DNA from: an uncultured Aquimarina sp.
GTDB lineage: Bacteria; Bacteroidota; Bacteroidia; Flavobacteriales; Flavobacteriaceae
NCBI GenBank assembly: GCA_947492105.1
Contig: CANLMN010000008.1
Span: 62,001-126,000, forward strand
DNA length: 64,000 bases
Direction of reading: 5' to 3'
The notes under the pieces were generated by a model. The model worked only from the letters and a program-made list of their open reading frames with translations, was not told the DNA's origin and made no database searches. Shown here piece after piece: positions 1 to 7,538 of the stretch. Position 1 is the first letter of the stretch; every line of letters starts with the position of its first letter. Made by a program: the position numbers and the translations under genes.

Positions 1-768
1 ATATGCCATTATTCCATTCTTTATAACAGTATCACTAGTCGCCAATTCTTCTAGCGCAGCTTTACTCCCAGTTCCACATTTTTTGACAAGAGGAAACTGT
101 TTTCTAGACACTATGGAACTTCCTAGCTTAAATGGCACATTGTACATCACCTCTTTCTGACCAAGAACTGAAGTCACTCTTAACTTCATTGGTGGCTTAA
201 TACCACTTGGTTCTAGGAAATAATTATAATCAGTTCTCTCCATCTTTTTCCATTTACCTTTTGATTTTTCATATTCTAACTTGTTGATTGCATACCGTGT
301 ATTATATACCTGAATAGCGGTCCAATATTGATGAGAACCATCTTTATGACGGACTTTAATATTCTTATTTTTGGCTGCTAGCGGACATGGCACGAACTTC
401 CAAGAAATCGGTACGCGGCCATCTTTTACATTCGCTATCTTTGCAAAAGCCTGTCTAGTCAAATCAATATCCCCTTCTTTACACTCTGGACATTCATCAA
501 CAATTTGAACTGTAACTTTTCCTTTGGGACCCGACACGCTAATACAAGCTCCACATGGCTCACTATTTTTGTAATCTTTTTTGTTTATTGCAGCGTGCAT
601 AAAATCATTTTTGGCTACAATAATGGAACAATGTCCACTATCGCTTCCATCAACCCCTGTATAATAGGTTCCCTCTCCTCTATGCTTTTCATTATTACAT
701 TTCTGCATATATCCATTAGTCCAACTAGACAACGTGATCAATACGATCAAAACTTTAATTAACTTCAT
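1..768 (-). CDS. Bacterial expansin (EXLX-like), C-terminus beyond window
   Basis: Reading the minus strand from ATG at 768 gives 256 uninterrupted codons to the left edge, so the gene is cut at its 3' end. Residues 1-20 form a hydrophobic signal peptide. Residues about 28-130 match the expansin double-psi beta-barrel: GEGTYYTG, AAINKKDY, CGAC, VDECPEC (Asp91) and DLTRQAFAKI (Asp102). Residues about 133-213 match the CBM63-like second domain: YWTAIQVYN (Trp149), KLEYEK, MERTDYNYF (Tyr182). Bacterial expansins loosen cellulose and other wall polymers without hydrolysis; the Asp and aromatic residues match those used by Bacillus EXLX1 as I recall it. About 40 more residues continue past the second domain towards an unseen end, possibly a sorting domain or extra module. 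The next genes rightwards are secreted polysaccharide lyases on the same strand. Family assignment is firm; the substrate is unknown. Confidence 0.9.
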   Translation of the reverse strand, partial: MKLIKVLIVLITLSSWTNGYMQKCNNEKHRGEGTYYTGVDGSDSGHCSIIVAKNDFMHAAINKKDYKNSEPCGACISVSGPKGKVTVQIVDECPECKEGDIDLTRQAFAKIANVKDGRVPISWKFVPCPLAAKNKNIKVRHKDGSHQYWTAIQVYNTRYAINKLEYEKSKGKWKKMERTDYNYFLEPSGIKPPMKLRVTSVLGQKEVMYNVPFKLGSSIVSRKQFPLVKKCGTGSKAALEELATSDTVIKNGIMAY

Positions 769-1031
769 TCTAAATTATTTTTTTATTTGTTAAATTTTTT
801 TTGGATAGTTTCGAACCTCCTTTTTTGAATAAACTACTATCAGATGATTCGTGTATTATCCTAGGTTCTTTTTAGTTTGATTCAACCATGCAATACCATG
901 TTCTTTGCTTCTATCCTTCTGTTTGGATCCTATAGAATCTCAGATAAGGTAGCGTCATCTTCCAATTGATTGCAAACACGGCACAAAAGAAGTAGTACTT
1001 TCTCTGAGATATTTCATGGTTATTTTTGATT

Positions 1032-2204
1032 CTAATTTTTTAGTATCTTTCTAATGATTTTTTGAGTATCAGAAGTAATCACCACTGTGTACACCCCAGA
1101 TTTCATAGCAGACAGATCTATTACTTGCTCCTGATTAGCCGTCATATCCTCCGTATATACCAATTGCCCAAGGATATTAAGAATTTTAACAGAACTCGGG
1201 TTATCCAATGTGTTAGAAATTATCAGACGATCTTGTACTGGGTTTGGATACACTTGCACTCGATCACTAGCGTGATCGACAATTTCAGGCTCAAGACTGG
1301 CATCTTCTAAGTTATCAAAACTAGGCCTTTTGGCTCCTTTCATTCCTATTCGGCTCTTAGAGACTACAAAACCATCAAAAAAAGCAACCTCATCCTTTAC
1401 TGGCTGAAACTCCTTATCCTTTCCTCCAAAAAAAGTAGAGAAAAAGAGTCTATTCATCGAAATATCTTTTTCGTTCTTTTGCCTAAAATCACCATTGTTT
1501 TTTATGTGACCTGCAAGTTTTCCATTTAACCATCCTTTCATGATACCATTGGCTTTGCCCGGAGTATTGAGTTTGTAATACATCTCTATATGATTCCATT
1601 TTCCTTTGGCTAATCGTACCTGATCCGACTGTGGTTTCATTTTTGGTTCACTGTATGGATCCTTTAGACTCCAATTGATCGATTCATCAAAGCCTGCTCT
1701 AGTAGGATATGTGTTGTAATGCACATAAAACTCTAACAAACCATTCTTTCTCCACATCAGACGTAACGACATATCTCGTTTATCCGTACGATACATCAAA
1801 CCAGGTAGTTTCCCTCCTGCTCTAAAATTAAAGTTCTTGGGAAAATACACCCAATAACTCATATATAGCTCATCATACTTTTTGTTTCCTTTGAATGGAA
1901 TTCTAGTTTGCATTCCACTCTTCTTAGATCTAACTTGATTTTTGGGATACCGAACCTCTAAGACTTTTCCTCTATATTTTGTTTTTTTAATAAATACTCG
2001 CCCCTGATCACATCCGTTACAATGAGTAACCCCAAATTCTTTTTTCAACTTCTCTTGGGAGTATCGCCCGACTGGCAACTTGTCAAAATTATTGGAATAG
2101 ATTACATTTTTTTGAGCAGATAGCCCAGAAAAAAGTGTTGTACCTATTGTACAGAGCACCAGCGCGAATAGCTTTTTTTTAGGTTCATGTAAATAATTTT
2201 TCAT
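1032..2204 (-). CDS. Secreted polysaccharide lyase 14-like protein with T9SS sorting domain (copy 1)
   Basis: 390 residues. A signal peptide ends near LSAQ (residues 28-31). The body (about 34-290) has the pattern of polysaccharide lyase family 14, the alginate/glucuronan lyases of molluscs and chloroviruses: GKLPGL (131-136), RLMWR (148-152), the Tyr-rich EFYVHY (159-163), KWNHIEMYY (202-210) and a late beta-strand FFDGFVVSKSRIG. Residues about 315-390 are a type A T9SS sorting domain: VYPNPVQDRL, then GVYTVVI and a basic tail. The protein should therefore leave the cell by T9SS and cleave acidic polysaccharide, probably alginate or a related uronan; activity is inferred. A very similar paralogue lies 1.15 kb upstream (3357-4529), with a conserved upstream region. 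The function of this exact subgroup is less certain than the fold. Confidence 0.82.
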   Translation of the reverse strand: MKNYLHEPKKKLFALVLCTIGTTLFSGLSAQKNVIYSNNFDKLPVGRYSQEKLKKEFGVTHCNGCDQGRVFIKKTKYRGKVLEVRYPKNQVRSKKSGMQTRIPFKGNKKYDELYMSYWVYFPKNFNFRAGGKLPGLMYRTDKRDMSLRLMWRKNGLLEFYVHYNTYPTRAGFDESINWSLKDPYSEPKMKPQSDQVRLAKGKWNHIEMYYKLNTPGKANGIMKGWLNGKLAGHIKNNGDFRQKNEKDISMNRLFFSTFFGGKDKEFQPVKDEVAFFDGFVVSKSRIGMKGAKRPSFDNLEDASLEPEIVDHASDRVQVYPNPVQDRLIISNTLDNPSSVKILNILGQLVYTEDMTANQEQVIDLSAMKSGVYTVVITSDTQKIIRKILKN

Positions 2205-2343
2205 TATTACTTGAGTTTTAGTTAATGATTATGTTTTAAAATGCTTGTGTGAACGAATCTTGTAGATATACACCTGCAAAATTCTAGCATCATAAATTTC
2301 CAATAAAAAAACCCAACCTTCACTATACACAGGGTTAACAACA

Positions 2344-2355
2344 GGTAACGTTACC
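2344..2355. promoter_or_regulatory. Palindromic operator candidate upstream of PL14 copy 1
   Basis: The perfect 12-bp palindrome GGTAACGTTACC lies about 140 bp upstream of the lyase start. The same palindrome occurs at 4663-4674 at a matching distance before the second lyase gene, preceded in both cases by GGTTAACAA(C/T)A. Such sites are typical of LacI- or GntR-family regulators of sugar use; the regulator is not in the window. Confidence 0.55.
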
Positions 2356-2650
2356 TCTAACTCAACTAAAATAACGAAGATAACTACTTGCAAAAACAAT
2401 ATATAACTAACAAAAGTGGAGTGTTCAAAAGAGGAAAATCACTTTACAGTCTAGGTACTAAAAACATATTATCTACCATCTTGTTAAGATTTTGTTATGA
2501 AGAAAAAAGCTATTAGAAACCCCAAAGCCATCAGAATAATTCAACTATCTTGACATAACACTAGCTACTTCGTTAAAAAAAAACAATCATTTGTCTTCAG
2601 GCTCAAGTTCATTAATCTACAAAATCAATCACCATCAACAAAAATTAGGA

Positions 2651-2795
2651 TGCCATTCAAAAAATAATTATTAGCAAATAATTAGCTTCATTTTCTACTA
2701 TTTTTTTACCAAAAAATCAAACCGTAGCAACGTCTATACTAAAATTTTATAGTTCAATTATGTTGGTCAATAATTACATTTTAGCTGGTATCATT
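2651..2795 (+). repeat. Dispersed intergenic repeat family A, copy 1
   Basis: About 145 bp matching other intergenic copies at 20120, 22507, 29940 (partial), 39064 (inverted) and 56311. Shared blocks are AAAATAATTA, TTAGCTTC, TTTTCTACTATTTTTT, AAACCGTAGC, TTTTATAGTTCAA and CAATTACATTTTA. No coding potential is seen. Confidence 0.75.
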
Positions 2796-2830
2796 TATTT
2801 TGCATAGAACTTGATATGGTTGTATTAAAA

Positions 2831-2883
2831 AATCCTTGCATCAATTTTTTTGAAACCATATCAAAAAAATTAATACAAGGATT
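2831..2883. other. Long inverted-repeat hairpin
   Basis: The outer arms AATCCTTG (2831-2838) and CAAGGATT (2876-2883) pair perfectly, as do the inner arms at 2843-2853 and 2861-2871 (11 bp), with a 4-by-4 internal loop and the loop AACCATA. It is not next to a gene end, being over 600 bp from the nearest start, so it is not an obvious terminator. It may be part of a repeat element or a structured RNA. Confidence 0.6.
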
Positions 2884-2929
2884 ATATTCCCAAATACTAC
2901 CCCAATCTATTAATAAACCCAGTAGTGGA

Positions 2930-2967
2930 TATGATATGGTTAAAATTACGAAATGTACCATATCATA
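2930..2967. other. Inverted repeat, 11-bp arms
   Basis: TATGATATGGT (2930-2940) is the exact reverse complement of ACCATATCATA (2957-2967), with a 16-base spacer. The core GATATGGT/ACCATATC also occurs at 2812-2820 and 2854-2862, so this stretch has several related inverted arms. Confidence 0.5.
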
Positions 2968-2989
2968 GGATAAACACCAATTTTAGAAT

Positions 2990-3125
2990 TTAGGCATATA
3001 AGTTCCTACTAACAAAACTGTTACTTTTTTATGTAAAAACACCGTGATGCTATTGCTTAGCCTTAGTAATGAAATATAGGAACAAGGCATTGAGATAAAA
3101 AAAGAACAAGTTGATATACGCCATT
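2990..3125 (-). repeat. Inverted repeat family E, left arm
   Basis: The reverse complement of this stretch aligns with 5025-5163. Shared blocks include CTTGTTCTTTTT, ATGCCTTGTTCCTATATT, CTAAGGCTA, GCATCA and GGTGTTTTTACATAAAAAA. The two arms face each other around the second PL14-like gene, about 1.9 kb apart. The centre can form a hairpin in each copy. Confidence 0.75.
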
Positions 3126-3356
3126 ATATAGCTAATTCGGTACAACCTTACTTCCTTGGAAATATCATCAGACTATACAGAAATTAAACACAATAAAATG
3201 TATTAGTATAGTTTTGAGACACCGAATTCTTAGCTCTGTCAGCAGTTTGTTTACTACTTTAACCAACAAAAAGTGTCTCATTTGATCTGATTTTAACCTA
3301 TTTTCGATTAAAAACAAAGGTTCTCTTGAATTCTTTTTACAACCTCTTAACGAACA

Positions 3357-4529
3357 CTAATTCTTAAGTATTTTTCTAATAATTTTTTGCGTATCAGAAG
3401 TAATCATAACAGTGTACACCCCAGGTTTCATTGTAGAAAGATCAATCTCCTTGTCTTGATTAGCCTCTATATCTGTTGTATACGTTAACTGACCAAGAAT
3501 GTTACGAAGAACAACAGTACTCGTATTATCAAATCCATTAGAAATTGTTAAACGATCCTGTACTGGATTTGGATACAATTGTACCCTATTATCTGCACTA
3601 CCAATAGTATCAGAATCAAGGCTTGTTTCTTCAAAATTATTAAAACTTGGTTTTTTAGCACCTTTCATTCCTATACGGCTCTTAGAGACTACAAAACCAT
3701 CAAAAAAGGCAACCTCATCTTTGACCGGCTGAAACTCTTTTTCCGTTCCTCCAAAGAACGAAGAGATAAAGAGTCTATTCATCGAAATATCTTTTTCATT
3801 CTTTTGCCTAAAATCACCATTGTTTTTTATGTGACCTGCAAGTTTTCCATTTAACCATCCTTTCATGATACCATTGGCTTTGCCAGGAGTATTTAATTTA
3901 TAATACATCTCTATATGATTCCATTTACCTTTGGCTAATCGGGCTTGGTCAGACTGTGGTTTCATTTTTGGTTCGGTGTAAGGATCTTTTAAGCTCCAAT
4001 TAATAGATGCATTATAACCTTTTCTTGTCGGTTTTGTATTGTAATGTACATAAAACTCTAACAAGCCATTTTTTCTCCACATCAAACGCAAGGTCATATT
4101 TCGTTTATCTGTATGATACATCAAACCAGGAAGTTTTCCTCCCGCTCTAAAATTAAAATTTTTGGGAAAATACACCCAATAGCTTAAGTATAACTCATCA
4201 TGTTTTTTATTCCCTTTGAATGGAATTCTTGTTTGCATTCCACTTTTATCGGGTTTAACTTGATTTTTGGGATATCGAATCTCCAAAACCTTCCCTCTAT
4301 ATTTTGTATTTTTTATAAATAGCCGACCTTCGTCACATCCATTACAAAAACCAACCCCTAATTCTTTTTTCAGCTTGCTTTTTGAATATTTTCCGGCTGG
4401 TAATTTGTCAAAATTATTAGAATAGATCACATTTTTTTGTGCTGACAAGAAAGAAAAGAGTGATGTACCTATCGTACAGAGGAGTAATAGCAATACTTTT
4501 TTTTTTGATTTACATAAAGTGTTTTTCAT
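3357..4529 (-). CDS. Secreted polysaccharide lyase 14-like protein with T9SS sorting domain (copy 2)
   Basis: 390 residues, the same length as the copy at 1032-2204 and closely similar along the whole chain. It has a signal peptide to about LSAQ31, the PL14 hallmarks GKLPGL, LRLMWR and EFYVHY, a KWNHIEMYYKLNTPG block that is identical in the two copies, and a T9SS type A domain (YPNPVQDRLTIS to the end). Differences concentrate in the signal peptide, the region of residues 55-95 and the linker before the sorting domain, as expected for a duplicated secreted enzyme. The gene is flanked by the inverted E repeats (2990-3125 and 5025-5163). The upstream region resembles that of copy 1 and keeps the same palindrome, so co-regulation is likely. 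The substrate is inferred to be an acidic polysaccharide such as alginate; the sequence does not prove it. Confidence 0.82.
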   Translation of the reverse strand: MKNTLCKSKKKVLLLLLCTIGTSLFSFLSAQKNVIYSNNFDKLPAGKYSKSKLKKELGVGFCNGCDEGRLFIKNTKYRGKVLEIRYPKNQVKPDKSGMQTRIPFKGNKKHDELYLSYWVYFPKNFNFRAGGKLPGLMYHTDKRNMTLRLMWRKNGLLEFYVHYNTKPTRKGYNASINWSLKDPYTEPKMKPQSDQARLAKGKWNHIEMYYKLNTPGKANGIMKGWLNGKLAGHIKNNGDFRQKNEKDISMNRLFISSFFGGTEKEFQPVKDEVAFFDGFVVSKSRIGMKGAKKPSFNNFEETSLDSDTIGSADNRVQLYPNPVQDRLTISNGFDNTSTVVLRNILGQLTYTTDIEANQDKEIDLSTMKPGVYTVMITSDTQKIIRKILKN

Positions 4530-4662
4530 TTTTACTTGAGTTTTAATTAATGATTTTTTAAATGCTTGTGTGAGTAAATTTTACAGATATACCTGCAAAA
4601 TTTTAGCATTATAAAATTCCAATAAAAAGAAGTAACTGAGACTATCCATTAGGTTAACAATA

Positions 4663-4674
4663 GGTAACGTTACC
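4663..4674. promoter_or_regulatory. Palindromic operator candidate upstream of PL14 copy 2
   Basis: GGTAACGTTACC, identical to the site at 2344-2355 and at a similar distance (about 135 bp) from the start codon. The flanks have drifted between the copies, while this 12-mer is unchanged, which argues for a protein-binding site. Confidence 0.55.
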
Positions 4675-5024
4675 ATAAACTTTCAAAAAAAAAAGAAACT
4701 AACTTTAAAAAAAAGCAGTAGAATAGGAATACCATCATACACAAAACCTACCAAAAATGATGATCTAAAACAATACATCAAATTTTAGGTCTTTCACCAA
4801 AAACAGATCGCTTATCCAGGAGTTAAGATTATGTTATGAAAAAAAGATGGAAATGTATAAAATTCAGTGCAATACTTCAATTTAATTACCACCGATAGGA
4901 TAGTTATACCTCATCCCTAAAAAAAACAAACTGTTTTTCTGAAGACACTCTGCATCAATTACACACCGAATTACTTGTGATTAAAAAAGCGTCTTCATCA
5001 TAGGCAATACAATTTAGGTATTTA

Positions 5025-5163
5025 ATGTTGCATATCGCCTTGTTCTTTTTCCATCTAAATGCCTTGTTCCTATATTCCATAGCTAAGGCTATGCAATATA
5101 GCATCATGGTGTTTTTACATAAAAAAACAACAGTGTTATTAATACGAATTTACATACCTTAGG
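5025..5163 (+). repeat. Inverted repeat family E, right arm
   Basis: Counterpart of 2990-3125. It contains a clear hairpin at 5071-5100: arms TATATT-C-CATAGC and GCTATG-C-AATATA around the loop TAAG, giving two 6-bp helices split by a C-C mismatch. The left arm of the pair can form a related hairpin with some changed bases. Confidence 0.75.
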
Positions 5164-5235
5164 CTGGCATAATTCAGTAAATAAAACACATTATATCAAT
5201 ATACTACACATTAAAAACAATACCATTTTTTGTTT

Positions 5236-5366
5236 GAATTTACCGGAAAGAAAAATTAAGATTTTTCTGTTTCAGCTGCAGCAGAAAAATCAAGCATAGT
5301 CTTGGTTACGGTTTATTTTTATACTGGAGCTGGGGCGAAAAAAGAAAATTTTATTCCAGTAAATTC
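5236..5366. repeat. MITE-like element with 13-bp terminal inverted repeats
   Basis: 131 bp bounded by GAATTTACCGGAA (5236-5248) and TTCCAGTAAATTC (5354-5366), which are reverse complements at 12 of 13 positions. Inside is a second hairpin, GATTTTTCTG (5260-5269) with CAGAAAAATC (5282-5291). It sits 27 bp after the end of hisA, so it could also act in 3'-end formation. No transposase is associated. Confidence 0.5.
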
Positions 5367-5392
5367 ATAGGATCAATAGTATAAAAATAGGG

Positions 5393-6118
5393 TTACTTCC
5401 CAATAATAAAACTTTCAAGCTGTTTCATGGTAATTCTACCTTCGTAGATTGCTTTTCCTATAATGGTCCCTTCACAACCCATTGTTGCTAATTTTGGCAA
5501 CTCCTCAAATGTAGAAATACCTCCAGAAGCTATCAATTTGATTCCAGGTAGTTCTTTGAGCATTTTTTGATACAAATCAAACGAAGGCCCTTCCAACATT
5601 CCATCTTTGCTTATATCGGTACAAATAACATAAGCAATACCTTCTGTTTGATATCCTTTTACAAAGGGTATTAACTCTTCGGTGCTTTCTTCTTGCCAAC
5701 CGCTTACTGCTATTTTTTCATTCATTGCATCTGCACCAAGGATAATCTTTTCTGCGCCAAACTTCTGTATCCAAGATTTGAAAGTATCCGAATCTTTGAC
5801 TGCGATACTGCCTCCTGTAATCTGATTGGCTCCACTATCAAAAGCTATCTTAAGATCTTCGTCAGTTTTGAGTCCACCGCCAAAATCAATTTGCAAACTT
5901 GTTTTGGAAGCAATTTGTTCAAGTACTTTGTGATTGACAATATGTTTTGACTTAGCTCCATCCAAATCAACCAAATGTAAATACTCGATACCATGTGCCT
6001 CAAAATTCTTGGCCACTTCTAACGGGTTTTCATTATAGATCTTCTTTGTATTATAATCTCCTTTGGATAAACGGACACATTTACCGTCGATGATATCTAT
6101 TGCTGGTATTAATCGCAT
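5393..6118 (-). CDS. hisA: Phosphoribosylformimino-5-aminoimidazole carboxamide ribotide isomerase
   Basis: 241 residues, normal for HisA. The enzyme opens the ribose of ProFAR to PRFAR, the fourth step of histidine synthesis, as a cytoplasmic TIM barrel. Visible features are [17 protein letters not shown] with catalytic Asp8, FGGGLKT, TGGSIAV, ILGADA with the second catalytic Asp130, and the C-terminal phosphate site [20 protein letters not shown]. It follows a TlpA-like gene by 24 bp and is the last his gene on this strand; in most relatives hisF and hisIE would come next, but repeats and the lyase genes follow instead. Translated in the operon led by hisG. Confidence 0.95.
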   Translation of the reverse strand: MRLIPAIDIIDGKCVRLSKGDYNTKKIYNENPLEVAKNFEAHGIEYLHLVDLDGAKSKHIVNHKVLEQIASKTSLQIDFGGGLKTDEDLKIAFDSGANQITGGSIAVKDSDTFKSWIQKFGAEKIILGADAMNEKIAVSGWQEESTEELIPFVKGYQTEGIAYVICTDISKDGMLEGPSFDLYQKMLKELPGIKLIASGGISTFEELPKLATMGCEGTIIGKAIYEGRITMKQLESFIIGK

Positions 6119-6142
6119 GGTATTTTATCTTTTACTTTAAGC

Positions 6143-6658
6143 TTATTTTAATAGTATTTTCTTGAATTCGGCATCGGTTACCTTTGTTGCCTTTGCCTGT
6201 AGTACTCGACCCTTTTCGTCTAGAATCATATATCTAGGAATCCAATCCAAGTTTATATAATTTGTCAAGGGATTTTTCCATCCTTCGGAGATAAAATAAT
6301 GATCCCCTTTGATAGCTAATAATTTGATCGCTTTTTTCCAGCGTTCTCCCGTTTTATCTAAGGACAGAAAAACATAATCAATATTCTTCGTTTTTTGTTG
6401 AAGTCTTTGCAACTTTGGTAAGCCTTCTAAGCAATCCTTGCACCAAGAGGCCCAAAAATCCAATACGACTTTCTTTCCTTTGTGTAGCTCCAGAACTTCT
6501 TCGAATGATATACGCTCACCTTTTACATTTTCCATTTTGAACTGTGCAACGCTGTCCGGAAATTTTTGATTCATCAAATACTTGGGAGCTGGCTTATTTT
6601 GAGAACAACCAAAATTAAGTCCCAAAATTAATCCCAATATTAGAAAACTGTATTTCAT
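6143..6658 (-). CDS. TlpA/thioredoxin-like lipoprotein inside the his operon
   Basis: 171 residues. The N-terminus (MKYSFLILGLILGLNFGC) is a lipoprotein signal with the acylated Cys at 18, so the protein should sit at the cell envelope. Residues about 33-171 form a TlpA/AhpC-TSA thioredoxin fold with the redox motif WCKDC (Cys73, Cys76) and a cis-proline segment DWIPRYMILD. TlpA-like proteins reduce envelope disulfides or serve cytochrome and protein-folding systems. It lies between hisH and hisA on the same strand, 24 bp before hisA and 221 bp after hisH; that upstream gap holds a repeat C copy and could carry its own promoter. There is no evident link to histidine synthesis, so the placement is probably incidental. 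Confidence 0.85.
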   Translation of the reverse strand: MKYSFLILGLILGLNFGCSQNKPAPKYLMNQKFPDSVAQFKMENVKGERISFEEVLELHKGKKVVLDFWASWCKDCLEGLPKLQRLQQKTKNIDYVFLSLDKTGERWKKAIKLLAIKGDHYFISEGWKNPLTNYINLDWIPRYMILDEKGRVLQAKATKVTDAEFKKILLK

Positions 6659-6709
6659 TTGCTTTTTTTTAAAAAATCCAATGTAAAGTAATTTTGACTT
6701 TTTATAATT

Positions 6710-6815
6710 TACTATACAAAGCTATTTATCACGTAATTTTTATCTTTTTACAGGCTCGTAATGCCACTATGAAGTATAAAAAACCCCTATTTCTCGCTAA
6801 AATCAAAAAAAACAA
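6710..6815 (+). repeat. Dispersed intergenic repeat family C, copy 1
   Basis: Resembles 20288-20440, 33716-33889 and 42741-42850: a T-rich block ending TTTTTATCTTTTTAC, then a CTATGAAGTATAAAAAA-type block (compare AGTATGAAGTGCAAAAAA). Each copy lies just downstream of a minus-strand gene, here hisH. Similarity is moderate and judged by eye. Confidence 0.45.
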
Positions 6816-6879
6816 CCCATTGCAAAAAAAACAGAATATCTCATCATCCTAGGGTTCCACTAATAGGATCTCAAGAGAA

Positions 6880-7467
6880 TTACGAACTTAGTTTCAAAAA
6901 ATTCTCCAAAATCTTCTCTCCAGCGGTACTACTTTTTTCTGGGTGAAATTGGGTTCCATAAAAATTTTCTTTTTGCAATGCTGTCGTATACGTAACTCCA
7001 TAACTACTCTTTGCTACGGTATACTCGCAAACAGGCGCATAAAAACTGTGTACCAAATAAATATACTCTTGTTCTGTAACATTATCAAACAAAGGACTTT
7101 TCAAATCAGTAATTTGATTCCATCCAATCTGCGGTACCTTGACACTTTGATCAAATTTGATGACATCCACATCAAAAATCTCCAACCCTTTGGTATTTCC
7201 CTCTTCAGAGCTCTTGCACATAAGCTGCATTCCTAGGCAAATACCCAGAACTGGCTGCTTTAATTGCGGGATTAGGCTATCCAATCCAGATTCTCTTAAT
7301 TTTTGCATTGCACTACTCGCCTCTCCTACTCCCGGAAAAATCACTTTGTCAGCAGCTTTGATCTCGTTTACATTATTACTCAGAACGGCATCATACCCTA
7401 GTCTTTTTATGGCAAATTTGATACTCTGTATATTCCCAGCTCCATAATTTATGATTACTATTTTCAT
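6880..7467 (-). CDS. hisH: Imidazole glycerol phosphate synthase, glutaminase subunit
   Basis: 195 residues, typical HisH. It is the class I glutamine amidotransferase that makes ammonia for HisF, which closes the imidazole ring. The nucleophile is Cys77 in GICLGMQLM; the other triad residues are His175 and Glu177 in GTQFHPEKS. NYGAGNIQS at the N-terminus and VPQIGWNQI are also typical. It follows hisB by 71 bp in the operon. Its partner HisF is not encoded in the window, which is unusual, since hisH, hisA and hisF are normally adjacent. Confidence 0.95.
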   Translation of the reverse strand: MKIVIINYGAGNIQSIKFAIKRLGYDAVLSNNVNEIKAADKVIFPGVGEASSAMQKLRESGLDSLIPQLKQPVLGICLGMQLMCKSSEEGNTKGLEIFDVDVIKFDQSVKVPQIGWNQITDLKSPLFDNVTEQEYIYLVHSFYAPVCEYTVAKSSYGVTYTTALQKENFYGTQFHPEKSSTAGEKILENFLKLSS

Positions 7468-7538
7468 GCGCTAATCCCAACCCTCGCCAAAAATCAGGTG
7501 AGGGGACTTCTGGTTGTTTTAAATTACTACTATAACAC

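Noticed and set aside
505-762. Plus-strand frame of 85 codons at the left edge
   Set aside because: It is the antisense of the expansin gene, which has clear domain matches on the minus strand.
2205-5392. Possible remnants of hisF or hisIE in the repeat-rich gaps
   Set aside because: No frame in either direction shows HisF or HisIE motifs; the gaps consist of repeats, hairpins and promoters.
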